Shown: positions 37,201 through 46,448, counted from the first letter of the stretch. The stretch: DNA of 64,000 nt from Solitalea canadensis DSM 3403 (GCF_000242635.2 NC_017770.1:3732669-3796668); one strand, 5' to 3'. Made by a program: numbers and translations. The notes: generated by a model not told the origin, from the letters alone.

Positions 37201-37224
37201 TTATGGTGATAGTTCAGAGATGAT

Positions 37225-37276
37225 AGTTTATAGCTAATTAGTTAAGTTATTCAACATCAATAATTAGCTATAAACT
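37225..37276. repeat. Inverted repeat between pstS and pstC
   Basis: AGTTTATAGCTAATTA (37225-37240) is exactly complementary to TAATTAGCTATAAACT (37261-37276), with a further AGTTC/GAACT outside. In the transcript this gives a strong stem directly after the pstS stop region. Confidence 0.8.
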
Positions 37277-37288
37277 GAGAACTTAATC

Positions 37289-38296
37289 TTATTTTCCTTC
37301 TTCCAGTTTAAGAAGATCAGACATTTTAGTACCTACAATTGATTTACCATTGGCAAACATAGTACCTGTTACTTTTTTAGTAAAACGTTCTTCGGCTAAC
37401 TTATATTCAGCATCACCCAATGGAACGTAGCCAATTTCTTTGGCTAATTTCCCTGCATTCTGAATGTAAAACTTCACGAAATCCTGCACTTCTTTACGCT
37501 CTGCAGATTTTGCGTTTACATAGATAAATTCTGGACGAGATAATGGCTGATAGGTTCCGTTTCCTACCGTTTCCTGACTAGGAGCAATCGGACCATTTCC
37601 GTTATCAACTGGAATTAGTTTTAACTTATCAATATTTTGTTCGTAATAAGCTAAACCAAAATAAGCCAATCCGTTTTTATCATTAGAAACACCTTGTACT
37701 AACACGTTATCATCCTCACTAGCTGTATAATCACCACGTGAAGCTCCTTTTTTACCACAAATTGCTTCGGTAAAATAATCGTAAGTACCTGATGCTGTTC
37801 CTGCACCGTATAATTTAATTGGTTCTTTCGGAAAAGAAGAGCGAATTTGATCCCATGTTTTAACAGTACCTTGTGCAGCTGGTTCCCAAAGTTTTTTCAA
37901 CTCTGCCACTGTTAAATGATCTATAAAAGTATTTTGCTTACTTACAACTACTGCTAAACCATCGAAAGCAACGGGAATTTCAATAAAGTTAATGCCTGCT
38001 TTGGTACAAGCCTCTATTTCTTCTACAGTAATCGGACGAGATGCATCACTAATGTCAATTTCATTTCTGGAGAATTTCTTGAAACCACCGCCAGTTCCTG
38101 ATTCACCAACTGTTACGTTAACATTTGGTTGGATCGCCCTGAATTCTTCAGCTACTGCTTCCGAAACAGGATAAACGGTACTTGAGCCATCAATTTTAAT
38201 AGCTCCGGTTGCACTTTCCGTTTTATTCGTTTTTTGTCCACCGCCACAAGAGCTTAAAAATGCTGCTGTTGCGATTAAAAGAAAAATCTTTCTCAT
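37289..38296 (-). CDS. pstS: Phosphate-binding lipoprotein PstS
   Basis: The protein of 335 residues from the chosen start (ATG 38296) has a lipoprotein signal MRKIFLLIATAAFLSSCGGG (Cys17). It has the PstS motifs IDGSSTVYPVSEAVAEEF, TVGESGTGGGFKKF, and GSGTASGTYDYF-like GAGTASGTYDYFTE. A start 12 codons further up would put extra residues before the signal peptide and is rejected. It captures phosphate in the periplasm. A tandem Pho-box-like repeat lies upstream. Confidence 0.96.
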   Translation of the reverse strand: MRKIFLLIATAAFLSSCGGGQKTNKTESATGAIKIDGSSTVYPVSEAVAEEFRAIQPNVNVTVGESGTGGGFKKFSRNEIDISDASRPITVEEIEACTKAGINFIEIPVAFDGLAVVVSKQNTFIDHLTVAELKKLWEPAAQGTVKTWDQIRSSFPKEPIKLYGAGTASGTYDYFTEAICGKKGASRGDYTASEDDNVLVQGVSNDKNGLAYFGLAYYEQNIDKLKLIPVDNGNGPIAPSQETVGNGTYQPLSRPEFIYVNAKSAERKEVQDFVKFYIQNAGKLAKEIGYVPLGDAEYKLAEERFTKKVTGTMFANGKSIVGTKMSDLLKLEEGK

Positions 38297-38329
38297 AATT
38301 ACTTCTTTGGATAGAATATATTTCGGATA

Positions 38330-38388
38330 CAAAGAAGAAAGAATTACATTACTTGAACATTAATCTAATGTTAAGTAAATGTTAAGTA
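38330..38388 (-). promoter_or_regulatory. Pho-box-like repeats and weak promoter of pstS
   Basis: On the minus strand TTAACA occurs twice with five bases between (two perfect tandem 11-base units AATGTTAAGTA on the plus strand at 38367-38388). This is the layout of PhoB/PhoP-type binding sites. About 30 bases downstream is CTTCTTTG (38337-38330), a poor TAnnTTTG match with no TTTG at -33, as expected of an activator-dependent promoter. Confidence 0.55.
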
Positions 38389-38454
38389 ACATTTCTTTAA
38401 CAATTTATTCACTTTAACACTGATAAACAAGTAATTAAAAAAGAAAAAAACAGA

Positions 38455-39231
38455 CTAGATATTTACAATTGTTAATTCAACTCCTGCATCTTCAATTTGT
38501 CCGGCTGTTCTGGGATTAATATTACTATCGGTAATAATGTGATCTATATCTGAGAAATCGCAAATCTTACCAAAACCACGCTTACCAAATTTCGATGAAT
38601 CGGTTAAAACAATTGTCTTCTGCGCAGCCATAATCATGTGCTGATTTACATGAGCCTCTAAAATATTACTGGTTGTACAACCATATTCAAGGTCGATTCC
38701 ATCTACGCCTAAAAATAACTTACTGGCCGAAAATTGTTTTAAAATATACTCAGCAAATGGACCAGTAACTGAGGTTGACGTTTTACGAATAATTCCGCCA
38801 AGTTGTATTACTTCAATATTATCCTTCTTAAGTAAAGCCATGGCAACGTTCAACGCTGAGGTAAGCACTGTTAAGCGATCCTTGGGTTCTACCACTTGGG
38901 CAAGTTGCAAAATGGTAGTACCTGACGCAAATATCACCGCATCTTTAGGCTCAATTAACTCAGCAGCCTTCAACGCAATCCGTTTCTTTTCATCAGCAGA
39001 AAGAAACTCTTTTTCTTCCACATGCTTGTCTTGTGTATAAGGACTCGAAACACATATCCGCCCATGTGTTTTATATAAAAGTTTCTTACTTTCTAAATAT
39101 TCCAAATCCTTTCTAATTGTTACCATTGAAACATTTAGCTCGTTGCTAATATCTATCACCTTAAGCTCACCCTCTTTCCTAAGTTTATTTAAGATAAAAG
39201 TGTGTCTTTGGGTCTGTGAAAGCTTATCCAT
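38455..39231 (-). CDS. DeoR/GlpR-family transcriptional regulator
   Basis: The protein of 258 residues has the DeoR helix-turn-helix (LKVIDISNELNVSMVTIRKDLEYLE, about 19-43) and a C-terminal DeoRC sugar-phosphate sensor domain (FASGTTILQLAQVVEPKDRL, LFLGVDGIDLEYGCTTSN, DSSKFGKRGFGKI). It is divergent from glpD and so most likely represses the glycerol genes and responds to glycerol-3-phosphate. Effector and target are inferred from position. Confidence 0.92.
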   Translation of the reverse strand: MDKLSQTQRHTFILNKLRKEGELKVIDISNELNVSMVTIRKDLEYLESKKLLYKTHGRICVSSPYTQDKHVEEKEFLSADEKKRIALKAAELIEPKDAVIFASGTTILQLAQVVEPKDRLTVLTSALNVAMALLKKDNIEVIQLGGIIRKTSTSVTGPFAEYILKQFSASKLFLGVDGIDLEYGCTTSNILEAHVNQHMIMAAQKTIVLTDSSKFGKRGFGKICDFSDIDHIITDSNINPRTAGQIEDAGVELTIVNI

Positions 39232-39336
39232 ACCAATTCTTTGTGCAACTAAGATAATTCTTTTATTGCTTTCTGCTTCTTTTTTATAGCCTGCAAAACA
39301 TGATATAAATCATATAAAAAATAACTATTAAAAACA

Positions 39337-39364
39337 TACATTTGTTTCTAATTATTTCTAATTG
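39337..39364 (+). promoter_or_regulatory. glpD promoter -7 element and candidate DeoR-family operator
   Basis: TACATTTG (39337-39344) matches TAnnTTTG without a clear -33 TTTG. Directly after it TTTCTAATTA and TTTCTAATTG (39345-39364) form a tandem 10-base repeat over the likely transcription start, a plausible repressor site for the divergent DeoR-family gene. Confidence 0.5.
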
Positions 39365-39382
39365 TTACTTTTTATTGCGGAT

Positions 39383-40954
39383 ATGAAAAAAAGAAATGCA
39401 TTAATTGATCAACTTGAGCAGGAAGAAATTTGGGATATAGTGATAGTTGGCGGAGGCGCAACCGGTTTGGGAATTGCTCTCGACGCTGTTACACGAGGCT
39501 ATAAGACCCTATTGCTTGAGCAACATGATTTTGCCAAAGGAACTTCAAGTCGCAGTACTAAATTAGTACACGGCGGAGTTCGATACATGGCACAAGGCGA
39601 TCTTGCTTTGGTTAAAGAAGCTTGCTTTGAACGTGGCCTTCTACTAAAAAACGCTCCACATTTAGTAAAGAACCAATCATTTGTAATTCCCAATTATTCA
39701 TATTGGAATAATCTGAAATACACCATTGGTTTAAAATTCTACGATTTCCTCGCCGGAAAACTAAGCTTAGGAAAATCGGAATACATAAATAAGGCTGAAA
39801 CAAAAAATCTTTTGCCTACCATAAAAACAGAAGGATTAAAAGGAGGCGTAAGGTATCACGACGGCCAGTTTGACGATTCGCGCCTGGCGGTAAACATTGC
39901 ACAATCGGCTATTGAAAATAATGCTTGTTTATTGAACTACTTCAAAGTTAAAGGTTTATTAAAGTCTGAAACCGGACAAGTTGCGGGTGTTGTAGCTCAA
40001 GACATTGAAACCAATAAATCGTATGAAATAAAAGCAAAGTCGGTTATTAACGCTACAGGAGTATTTGTGGATGATGTATTATTAATGGATAAACCTGAAG
40101 CACGGAGAATTGTACGTCCAAGTCAGGGAATTCACTTAATGCTCGACAAAAAATTCCTTCCCGGAAACGATGCCTTGATGATTCCTGAAACCAGCGACGG
40201 ACGGGTATTGTTTGCAGTTCCATGGCACGATAAATTAGTGGTAGGTACCACTGACACTTTACGTGATCATCCGGAACTAGAACCCCATGCATTGGAAGAA
40301 GAAATCAACTTTATTCTAAATACTGCAGCTGCTTATTTAGTTAATAAACCTCAACGATCTGACGTTTTATCTGTATTTGTTGGACTTAGACCTCTTGCTG
40401 CCGTTGAAGGAAACAACCAAAGCACTAAAGAAATATCAAGAAGCCATAAAATCATTGTTTCATCCAGTAAACTCATCACTATTACCGGAGGAAAATGGAC
40501 AACCTACAGAAGAATGGCCCAGGATACCCTTGAAAAGGCTATTAAACTCGATCTTTTACCTAATCGTCCATGTGTTACTCAAAATTTTAAGATACATGGA
40601 TATAAGGAAAAAGTAGACAGAACGGATCCGCTTTATATTTATGGTTCTGACAAGGATGCGCTTTTACAGCTTAGCCATACCGAGAGAGAACTTTCTGAAA
40701 AGCTACATCCAGCCCATCCTCATCTAAAAGCAGAAGTTGTATGGTGTGTTAGGAATGAATTTGCGAGAACTGTTGAAGATATATTATCACGAAGAGTTCG
40801 GTTACTATTTCTTGATGCAAGGGCAGCCGTTGAAGCAGCCCCAACCGTTGCTCGTCTAATAGCTAATGAATTAAATAAGGATGAAAACTGGATCAATCAG
40901 CAAATAGCAGACTTTACAGCTTTAGCCAAAGAATACATACTACCAAACAAATAA
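39383..40954 (+). CDS. glpD: Glycerol-3-phosphate dehydrogenase (FAD-dependent, membrane-associated)
   Basis: The protein of 523 residues from ATG 39383 oxidises glycerol-3-phosphate to dihydroxyacetone phosphate and passes electrons to quinone. It has an FAD motif IVIVGGGATGLGIALDA near residue 20, TSSRSTKLVHGGVRYM, and a C-terminal helical domain. A TTG seven codons upstream is possible, but the ATG is preferred. It is the first gene of the operon; glpK begins 18 bases after its stop. Confidence 0.96.
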   Translation: MKKRNALIDQLEQEEIWDIVIVGGGATGLGIALDAVTRGYKTLLLEQHDFAKGTSSRSTKLVHGGVRYMAQGDLALVKEACFERGLLLKNAPHLVKNQSFVIPNYSYWNNLKYTIGLKFYDFLAGKLSLGKSEYINKAETKNLLPTIKTEGLKGGVRYHDGQFDDSRLAVNIAQSAIENNACLLNYFKVKGLLKSETGQVAGVVAQDIETNKSYEIKAKSVINATGVFVDDVLLMDKPEARRIVRPSQGIHLMLDKKFLPGNDALMIPETSDGRVLFAVPWHDKLVVGTTDTLRDHPELEPHALEEEINFILNTAAAYLVNKPQRSDVLSVFVGLRPLAAVEGNNQSTKEISRSHKIIVSSSKLITITGGKWTTYRRMAQDTLEKAIKLDLLPNRPCVTQNFKIHGYKEKVDRTDPLYIYGSDKDALLQLSHTERELSEKLHPAHPHLKAEVVWCVRNEFARTVEDILSRRVRLLFLDARAAVEAAPTVARLIANELNKDENWINQQIADFTALAKEYILPNK

Positions 40955-40972
40955 AGTTTAACCAAGAAAATT

Positions 40973-42472
40973 ATGAATACACAAAAGTTTATCCTTGCCT
41001 TAGATCAAGGCACAACAAGCTCACGTGCAATTATTTTCAACCATCAGGGCGAAATCGTGAGCCTTTCACAAAAACCATTTGAACAAATTTTCCCACAACC
41101 GGGGTGGGTTGAGCATGATGCCAACGAAATCTGGTATACACAATCTTCGGTTGCTGCAGAAGCTATTGCCAAATACGATCTCACAGGTGAAAATATAGCA
41201 GCAATAGGCATCACGAACCAACGTGAGACAACTATCGTTTGGGACCGTCAAACAGGTATTCCCCTTTACAATGCCATCGTTTGGCAAGACAGAAGAACAT
41301 CAAGATACTGTGATGACCTTAAAGCACAAGGCCTTGAGAAAATGATCAAAGACAAAACCGGGTTAGTTATCGACGCTTATTTCTCTGGAACTAAGGTAAA
41401 ATGGATACTCGACAATGTGAAAGGGGCCCGTGAACGGGCAGAGAATGGGGAGCTCTGTTTCGGAACCATTGACAGTTGGCTGGTATGGAAGTTTACACGA
41501 GGAAAAATGCACATCACAGATGTTTCAAATGCGAGCCGTACGCTACTTTTCAATATCAATACAATGGAGTGGGACAAGGAATTGCTTGAATTATTTAACA
41601 TTCCTGAAAGTATGTTGCCTGAGGTAAAACAAAGCTCAGAAATATACGGAGAAACCTCTACTACCCTGTTTGCTTCAAAAATTCCGATTGCAGGTATTGC
41701 AGGAGATCAGCAAGCTGCATTATTTGGTCAAATGTGTGTTCATAAAGGCGATACCAAAAATACGTATGGGACTGGTTGTTTTATGTTGATGAACACTGGA
41801 GATAAACCTGTTCAATCTAAAAACAGTCTGCTAACAACAGTTGCATGGAAAATAAACGATAAAGTAACCTATGCACTAGAAGGTAGTGTATTTGTTGGGG
41901 GAGCTGTTATTCAATGGCTTCGTGATGGATTAGAGATCATTAAAAAATCAAGTGACAGTGAGGCTCTTGCCCTTTCTGTTGAGGACAATGGAGGCGTTTA
42001 TTTTGTCCCTGCCTTAACAGGATTAGGTGCTCCTTACTGGGATCAATACGCAAGAGGAGCCATTTTAGGTATCACTCGCGGAACAAACAACGGTCATATT
42101 GCAAGAGCGGCTTTAGAAAGTATTGCATTCCAGGTTTATGAATTATTAAGAGCAATGGAATCTGATTCGGGACAAAAATCGACCGGACTTAAAGTGGATG
42201 GTGGTGCAGCCAACAATGACCTGCTGATGCAATTCCAGGCCGACATCTTTGGCAGTGCCGTTATTCGTCCGAAAACACTTGAAACAACCGCTTTAGGAGC
42301 TGCATATCTTGCAGGACTTGCTGTTGGCTATTGGTCAGATATTGATGAGATCAAAAACCAATGGGCAGTTGACAAACGATTTGAACCTGCTATTAATGAT
42401 GAGAAAGCTGTTGAATTATTAAAATACTGGAAAAAAGCAGTTACCAAATCCTTAAGCTGGATTGAAGACTAA
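40973..42472 (+). CDS. glpK: Glycerol kinase
   Basis: The protein of 499 residues is a FGGY kinase that phosphorylates glycerol with ATP. It starts with [18 protein letters not shown], has [30 protein letters not shown], and [19 protein letters not shown]. The length is normal. It lies between glpD and glpF. Confidence 0.98.
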   Translation: MNTQKFILALDQGTTSSRAIIFNHQGEIVSLSQKPFEQIFPQPGWVEHDANEIWYTQSSVAAEAIAKYDLTGENIAAIGITNQRETTIVWDRQTGIPLYNAIVWQDRRTSRYCDDLKAQGLEKMIKDKTGLVIDAYFSGTKVKWILDNVKGARERAENGELCFGTIDSWLVWKFTRGKMHITDVSNASRTLLFNINTMEWDKELLELFNIPESMLPEVKQSSEIYGETSTTLFASKIPIAGIAGDQQAALFGQMCVHKGDTKNTYGTGCFMLMNTGDKPVQSKNSLLTTVAWKINDKVTYALEGSVFVGGAVIQWLRDGLEIIKKSSDSEALALSVEDNGGVYFVPALTGLGAPYWDQYARGAILGITRGTNNGHIARAALESIAFQVYELLRAMESDSGQKSTGLKVDGGAANNDLLMQFQADIFGSAVIRPKTLETTALGAAYLAGLAVGYWSDIDEIKNQWAVDKRFEPAINDEKAVELLKYWKKAVTKSLSWIED

Positions 42473-42504
42473 TATCAAAAACTAACACAACCAAAAATAG
42501 TATT

Positions 42505-43212
42505 ATGTCAAATTTTATTTCTGAATTTATTGGCACTGCTGTGCTTATTCTTCTGGGGGGAGGAGTTGTTGCTAATGTTGTTTTAAACAAAACAAAGGGC
42601 AATAGTTCCGGTTGGATTGTTATTACGGCGGGTTGGGCATTTGCCGTATTCTGTGGAGTTATTGTTTCTATGCCAAGCGGCGCTCATTTAAATCCGGCAG
42701 TGTCTTTATGTTTAGCCATTGCAGGCAAATTTTCATGGGCAAGCATGGCAACTTACATAACAGCCCAGCTTTTTGGAGCCATGACCGGAGCCTTTCTTGT
42801 GTGGCTTACTTACAAAGATCATTTTGACCAATCGGATGCAGGTTCTCAACTTGCCGTTTTCAGCACTGGACCCGCAATTAAAAATCCAATCCTGAATTTA
42901 ATAAGTGAGGTCATAGGAACTTTTGTTTTAACATTTGTGATCTTATGGTTTGGTACTGGAGCCAATGTGCAAGGATTAGCAGCATTAGGTCCATTACCTG
43001 TATCCATACTCGTTTGGGCAATTGGCTTATCATTGGGTGGAACTACCGGATATGCCATTAACCCCGCCCGCGATTTAGGTCCACGTATTATGCACGCCAT
43101 ACTTCCGATGAAAAACAAAGGATCATCTGATTGGCAGTATGCCTTAATTCCCGTTGCAGGACCTTTAATTGGCGGTGCATTAGCTGCTATTATTTTTAAT
43201 TGTGTACAATAA
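42505..43212 (+). CDS. glpF: Glycerol facilitator (MIP/aquaporin family)
   Basis: The protein of 235 residues has six predicted membrane helices and both pore motifs: SGAHLNPAVSL and GYAINPARDLGPR. The aspartate after the second NPA-Arg is the mark of glycerol channels as opposed to water channels. It brings glycerol across the inner membrane to GlpK. Confidence 0.96.
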   Translation: MSNFISEFIGTAVLILLGGGVVANVVLNKTKGNSSGWIVITAGWAFAVFCGVIVSMPSGAHLNPAVSLCLAIAGKFSWASMATYITAQLFGAMTGAFLVWLTYKDHFDQSDAGSQLAVFSTGPAIKNPILNLISEVIGTFVLTFVILWFGTGANVQGLAALGPLPVSILVWAIGLSLGGTTGYAINPARDLGPRIMHAILPMKNKGSSDWQYALIPVAGPLIGGALAAIIFNCVQ

Positions 43213-43262
43213 CTATCCCACATCTACCCGAAAAACACCATTAAAATTAACGCTCATGTTTT

Positions 43263-44006
43263 ATGAAAAAACTATTTATTACTCTCTTTTCGCTTGTTGC
43301 ATTTGCGACAAGCTCTTACGCGCAATCTGAATACAAACCAGTTGATTTTACTTTACAATTAAAGAATATGCACTTATGGCGTGGTTACACAGTTACCAAT
43401 ACGCCAATGACTGCTGTTGACTTACATTACAATTCAAAAAACGAACATTTTAGTGCAGGAGTTTGGGGAGGAGCAGGTTTTACAGGTGATTACAAAGAAT
43501 TCGATTATTACCTCTCTTATCAAAACAAAGGATTTAATATAGCGCTTTGGGATATTTACAACTTCTCGACAGGAGCAACTTATAACAACTCCGAATTTTT
43601 CAATTATAAAGCAGGAGAAACTGGTCATTTTATCGACTTAACTGTTGGTTATAAATTCCAGGGAAGTTTTCCATTGAGCATGTCGTGGAGTACAATCCTT
43701 TACGGAAGGGACAGAGGAAGCCAAAATCAGCAAAATTTATATTCGACTTTTGTTCAGCTAGGTTATCCAGTGATGAAAAGCGACATCGTCAATATTGATG
43801 TTTTTGCAGCAGGCGCCTTTGCCTTAAATCCTGAAGATGGATCTAAAGCCAACTTTTACGGTTCAAAAAGTAACCTGGTCAGCTTAGGATTTACTGCATC
43901 GAAAACCCTGAAAATCGGCAATTTTAGCCTTCCTGTTTCAGTTATGCCAATGTGGAACCCAGAACTAAACCAGGGAAACATTCAATTCGCAGTTAACTTA
44001 TTCTAG
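43263..44006 (+). CDS. Outer-membrane beta-barrel protein of the glycerol operon
   Basis: The protein of 247 residues has a signal peptide (MKKLFITLFSLVAFATSSYA, cut before Q) and alternating amphipathic strands ending with SLPVSVMPMWNPELNQGNIQ and a terminal phenylalanine (VNLF), typical of an outer-membrane barrel. Short aromatic-ended strands such as FSAGVWGGAGF, FDYYLSYQN and FNIALWDIYNF support this. It lies 50 bases after glpF on the same strand, so an outer-membrane pore for glycerol or related polyols is a reasonable guess. I know no named family for it. Confidence 0.75.
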   Translation: MKKLFITLFSLVAFATSSYAQSEYKPVDFTLQLKNMHLWRGYTVTNTPMTAVDLHYNSKNEHFSAGVWGGAGFTGDYKEFDYYLSYQNKGFNIALWDIYNFSTGATYNNSEFFNYKAGETGHFIDLTVGYKFQGSFPLSMSWSTILYGRDRGSQNQQNLYSTFVQLGYPVMKSDIVNIDVFAAGAFALNPEDGSKANFYGSKSNLVSLGFTASKTLKIGNFSLPVSVMPMWNPELNQGNIQFAVNLF

Positions 44007-44024
44007 TTTCATAAGTTATTTATA

Positions 44025-44340
44025 GCACGCAAAGCCGCTAAGACGCAAAGTATTATACTTTTATGCCTTAGCGGCTTCTTCGTATCTATGTCAAAATCAC
44101 GCAAAGTCACTAAGAGCACAAAGTAATCATTCCTTCACTTAGTGTCTTTGCATGACTTATCTTCTTTCTATATCCATTAAAATCAGGCAAAGCCGCTAAG
44201 ACACAAAGCAGAACTTTCGTTTGCGCCTTAGCGTTCTTTGCATGACATATCTCCTTCCTTTACCTTGTATGATAAAATCACTAAAGCCGCTAAGCACAAA
44301 GTAGAACATCCCTTTGCGTCTTAGCGGCTTTGCGTGACTT
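44025..44340. repeat. Four tandem hairpin-forming repeat units
   Basis: Between two convergent genes there are four diverged units at about 44025-44080, 44096-44157, 44181-44247 and 44275-44340. Each has a left arm related to CGCAAAGCCGCTAAGACGC and a right arm related to its reverse complement (for example CTTTGCGTCTTAGCGGCTTT in unit 4), around a variable loop of roughly 20-25 bases. The period is about 75-90 bases. There is no gene in this stretch. It looks like a REP-type hairpin cluster. Confidence 0.85.
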
Positions 44341-44350
44341 ATTTCTTAAT

Positions 44351-44953
44351 TTATTTCTTTTCTTCGGTAACCTGTAATACTAAGCATAACTCCACTTCGC
44401 AGTTATCCTTAATTTCAACAAGTCGATTAGCGTCTGAAGGATTTAAGCCAAAATCTCGTAGATTAATTTGTTGTAAAGCTTTAAATCTTAACCCACAAGT
44501 AGAAGACTCTCCCTTATACGGAATTAAATAAGTCTTTTTAACACCAGCAATGGTAACACTTACCTTGCTTAAACCATTTTGCCATGGCATTTCATTGGCT
44601 CCTGGCTTAGGTGAAATAGAAATTACTTCAATCTTACAAATTGGATGTTCCTTGGACTTTAACAATTTTCTAAAATCCCGGTTCATTAAAAAATTACCAG
44701 AAGTAAATTTCTCAATTTCCAATTGTAAATCTCCAAATGCACTAATCAGTTGTTCATTGGTAGAGTTTGCTCCTATTTTAAAAGCCCGCATCATATCACC
44801 TTTATAGGTAAATGAGTACCCACCTATAGAAGTACGACCTTTTAATTTCACAGTGCTTTCAGGAAGTACTTTTACGAAGGTTTGCTGAGCTTCTACAGGA
44901 AGCGTTTGCAGCAGAAAGAATCCGGCAACAAGCACGATTAAATTTAGCTTCAT
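44351..44953 (-). CDS. Exported YceI-like protein
   Basis: The protein of 200 residues has a signal peptide (MKLNLIVLVAGFFLLQTLPVEA) and a body that recalls the YceI fold. It has KLKGRTSIGGYSFTYKG near the start, RDFRKLLKSKEHPICKIEVI in place of the YceI segment MNKxVYKSLxxxxYPxIxF, and VTIAGVKKTYLIPYKG. It is the third gene of a minus-strand group with an outer-membrane protein and a clear YceI protein. Such proteins bind isoprenoid-like lipids, but the ligand here is unknown. Confidence 0.7.
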   Translation of the reverse strand: MKLNLIVLVAGFFLLQTLPVEAQQTFVKVLPESTVKLKGRTSIGGYSFTYKGDMMRAFKIGANSTNEQLISAFGDLQLEIEKFTSGNFLMNRDFRKLLKSKEHPICKIEVISISPKPGANEMPWQNGLSKVSVTIAGVKKTYLIPYKGESSTCGLRFKALQQINLRDFGLNPSDANRLVEIKDNCEVELCLVLQVTEEKK

Positions 44954-45008
44954 TTTATTCGCCGTTAAAGTCTTTAAGAGGGGTAAATTAGAATTGAGAG
45001 CTTAAGAA

Positions 45009-45034
45009 AGCAGCAGACCTATAGGTCTGCTGCT
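45009..45034. terminator. Perfect 26-base palindrome downstream of the outer-membrane protein gene
   Basis: An 11-pair stem (AGCAGCAGACC with GGTCTGCTGCT around TATA) lies between the outer-membrane protein gene and the YceI-like gene on the minus strand. It is followed only by TTTCTT, so it may be a weak terminator, an attenuator or an mRNA-stabilising hairpin. Confidence 0.6.
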
Positions 45035-45067
45035 GGTTATGAAGAATTTGTGTTTGTTTTTTACACC

Positions 45068-46405
45068 TTAGAAAGAGATGGCTGCTTCAATTACGTAACC
45101 ATTGAATTTACCACCGCTACGATAATCAGCTGTTGGGAAATCTTTGTATTTTTGGTCAACGTATTCAGCTTTCATCATGATGTTTTTAGTGATGAACCAA
45201 CCAGCACTTCCAGCGATACGGTCAATTTTTACATCATCAGCTACACCCATTACTTTACCGCTAACTGTATTGTAACGTGCTCCTACAAAAAGATTCTCAT
45301 TTTTTCCGAATCTGTACACACCTTCAACAGCATATTGATTTAAGGTTCTGCTAGTTGTTTCAGCCGCTGCTCTACCTTTTGCATTTTCGTAAGTTCCGAA
45401 GAATTCAAAACCTTCATACTTTACAAAAGCGTTGATCATAAAGGCATCCACTTTCTGACTGAAGTTTGGATTTAAACGACCTGACCAAGGAATATTTTTA
45501 TAATCCGCAGGAGTAGTTTTGCCATCATTAGCATTATAGGCTCCCCATTTTTCCATCACGTTTTGATAGTTGGAACCTGTTCTATCACCCCAGTATAAAG
45601 TACCAGCATTGTTTCCGGCATTTCCATTGTGATAATAACTACCTGACAAACGTACTCTTAAATTTTCCTGGATTTGTTTGTCAACCCCAGCTTTCAGGAT
45701 AAGAGATGGTGATTTTTTAGCATCTGTATTTGTTGCAGAAGTTACAATTGAGTCAACATTACCTTTTAATTGACCACCAGTTACTCCCACCATTCCGAAG
45801 AAACCATCTTTTTGAACGAATACATCACCACCAATTTCAGTTGTGAATCCATCAAGAATATAGCCTTCCATGAACGGATTTTGAAGGGTTTGGCCACCGT
45901 CAGATCTGCGGAAGTGCATGTCACCGTAGTTTACTTCATAGTGACCAGCTCTGATCGTGGTGTATTTCATAATGTTATCCCATAACTCACCTTTAAACGG
46001 CAACTTGTCAATTTGTAAGTAACCGCCTTTTACCCAAGTTTCATTGTGGTGACGAGATGACAAATAAGTAGTTAAGTTCAAGCGGATACCATCGTATAAC
46101 TGCGCATCAAGATATAAATTAGCCTGAGCAGTCATAAAACCAGGTGAAAGCGGATATAACTTATTGGCAGCTTGATTATTTAAGGCTTTAGGATTTTCTT
46201 GTTTCAAATTTTGAAACTGCTGAGTAAATCCAGCGCCAATTCTAAATTTGAATCCATCATAAACTACGCTATCATTTTTACCGGTTTCAAACATGTTGAT
46301 ACCACGTTGATCGTATGGACGGAAATATTGGATTTTTTGTTGTTGAGCATATATGGCTGTCGAGCTCGCTGCTAATACAGCCAAAAGAGTAAACACTTTT
46401 TTCAT
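45068..46405 (-). CDS. Outer-membrane porin-like protein
   Basis: The protein of 445 residues has a signal peptide (LLAVLAASSTAIYAQ) and a long beta-rich body with many strands ending in aromatic residues (ANLYLDAQLYDGIRLNLTTY, LRVRLSGSYYHNG, ENLFVGARYNTV, NIMMKAEYVDQKYKDF). The C-terminus GYVIEAAISF ends in Phe, as outer-membrane barrels do. It is probably a phosphoselective-porin-like channel of 16 or more strands. It lies 43 bases downstream of the YceI gene and is probably co-transcribed with it. Confidence 0.8.
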   Translation of the reverse strand: MKKVFTLLAVLAASSTAIYAQQQKIQYFRPYDQRGINMFETGKNDSVVYDGFKFRIGAGFTQQFQNLKQENPKALNNQAANKLYPLSPGFMTAQANLYLDAQLYDGIRLNLTTYLSSRHHNETWVKGGYLQIDKLPFKGELWDNIMKYTTIRAGHYEVNYGDMHFRRSDGGQTLQNPFMEGYILDGFTTEIGGDVFVQKDGFFGMVGVTGGQLKGNVDSIVTSATNTDAKKSPSLILKAGVDKQIQENLRVRLSGSYYHNGNAGNNAGTLYWGDRTGSNYQNVMEKWGAYNANDGKTTPADYKNIPWSGRLNPNFSQKVDAFMINAFVKYEGFEFFGTYENAKGRAAAETTSRTLNQYAVEGVYRFGKNENLFVGARYNTVSGKVMGVADDVKIDRIAGSAGWFITKNIMMKAEYVDQKYKDFPTADYRSGGKFNGYVIEAAISF

Positions 46406-46448
46406 CTTTTTATCCTTTAACTTTTAAAAAACTTTTTTTTACGTTGGG

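Noticed and set aside
37289-38332. Longer start for pstS at 38332
   Set aside because: It would add twelve residues before a complete lipoprotein signal peptide that begins at 38296.
42846-43223. Open frame antisense to glpF
   Set aside because: It mirrors the glpF coding frame and has no start context or recognisable domain.
44025-44340. CRISPR-like array
   Set aside because: The units are diverged and palindromic, the spacing varies, and there are no equal-length unique spacers or cas genes nearby.
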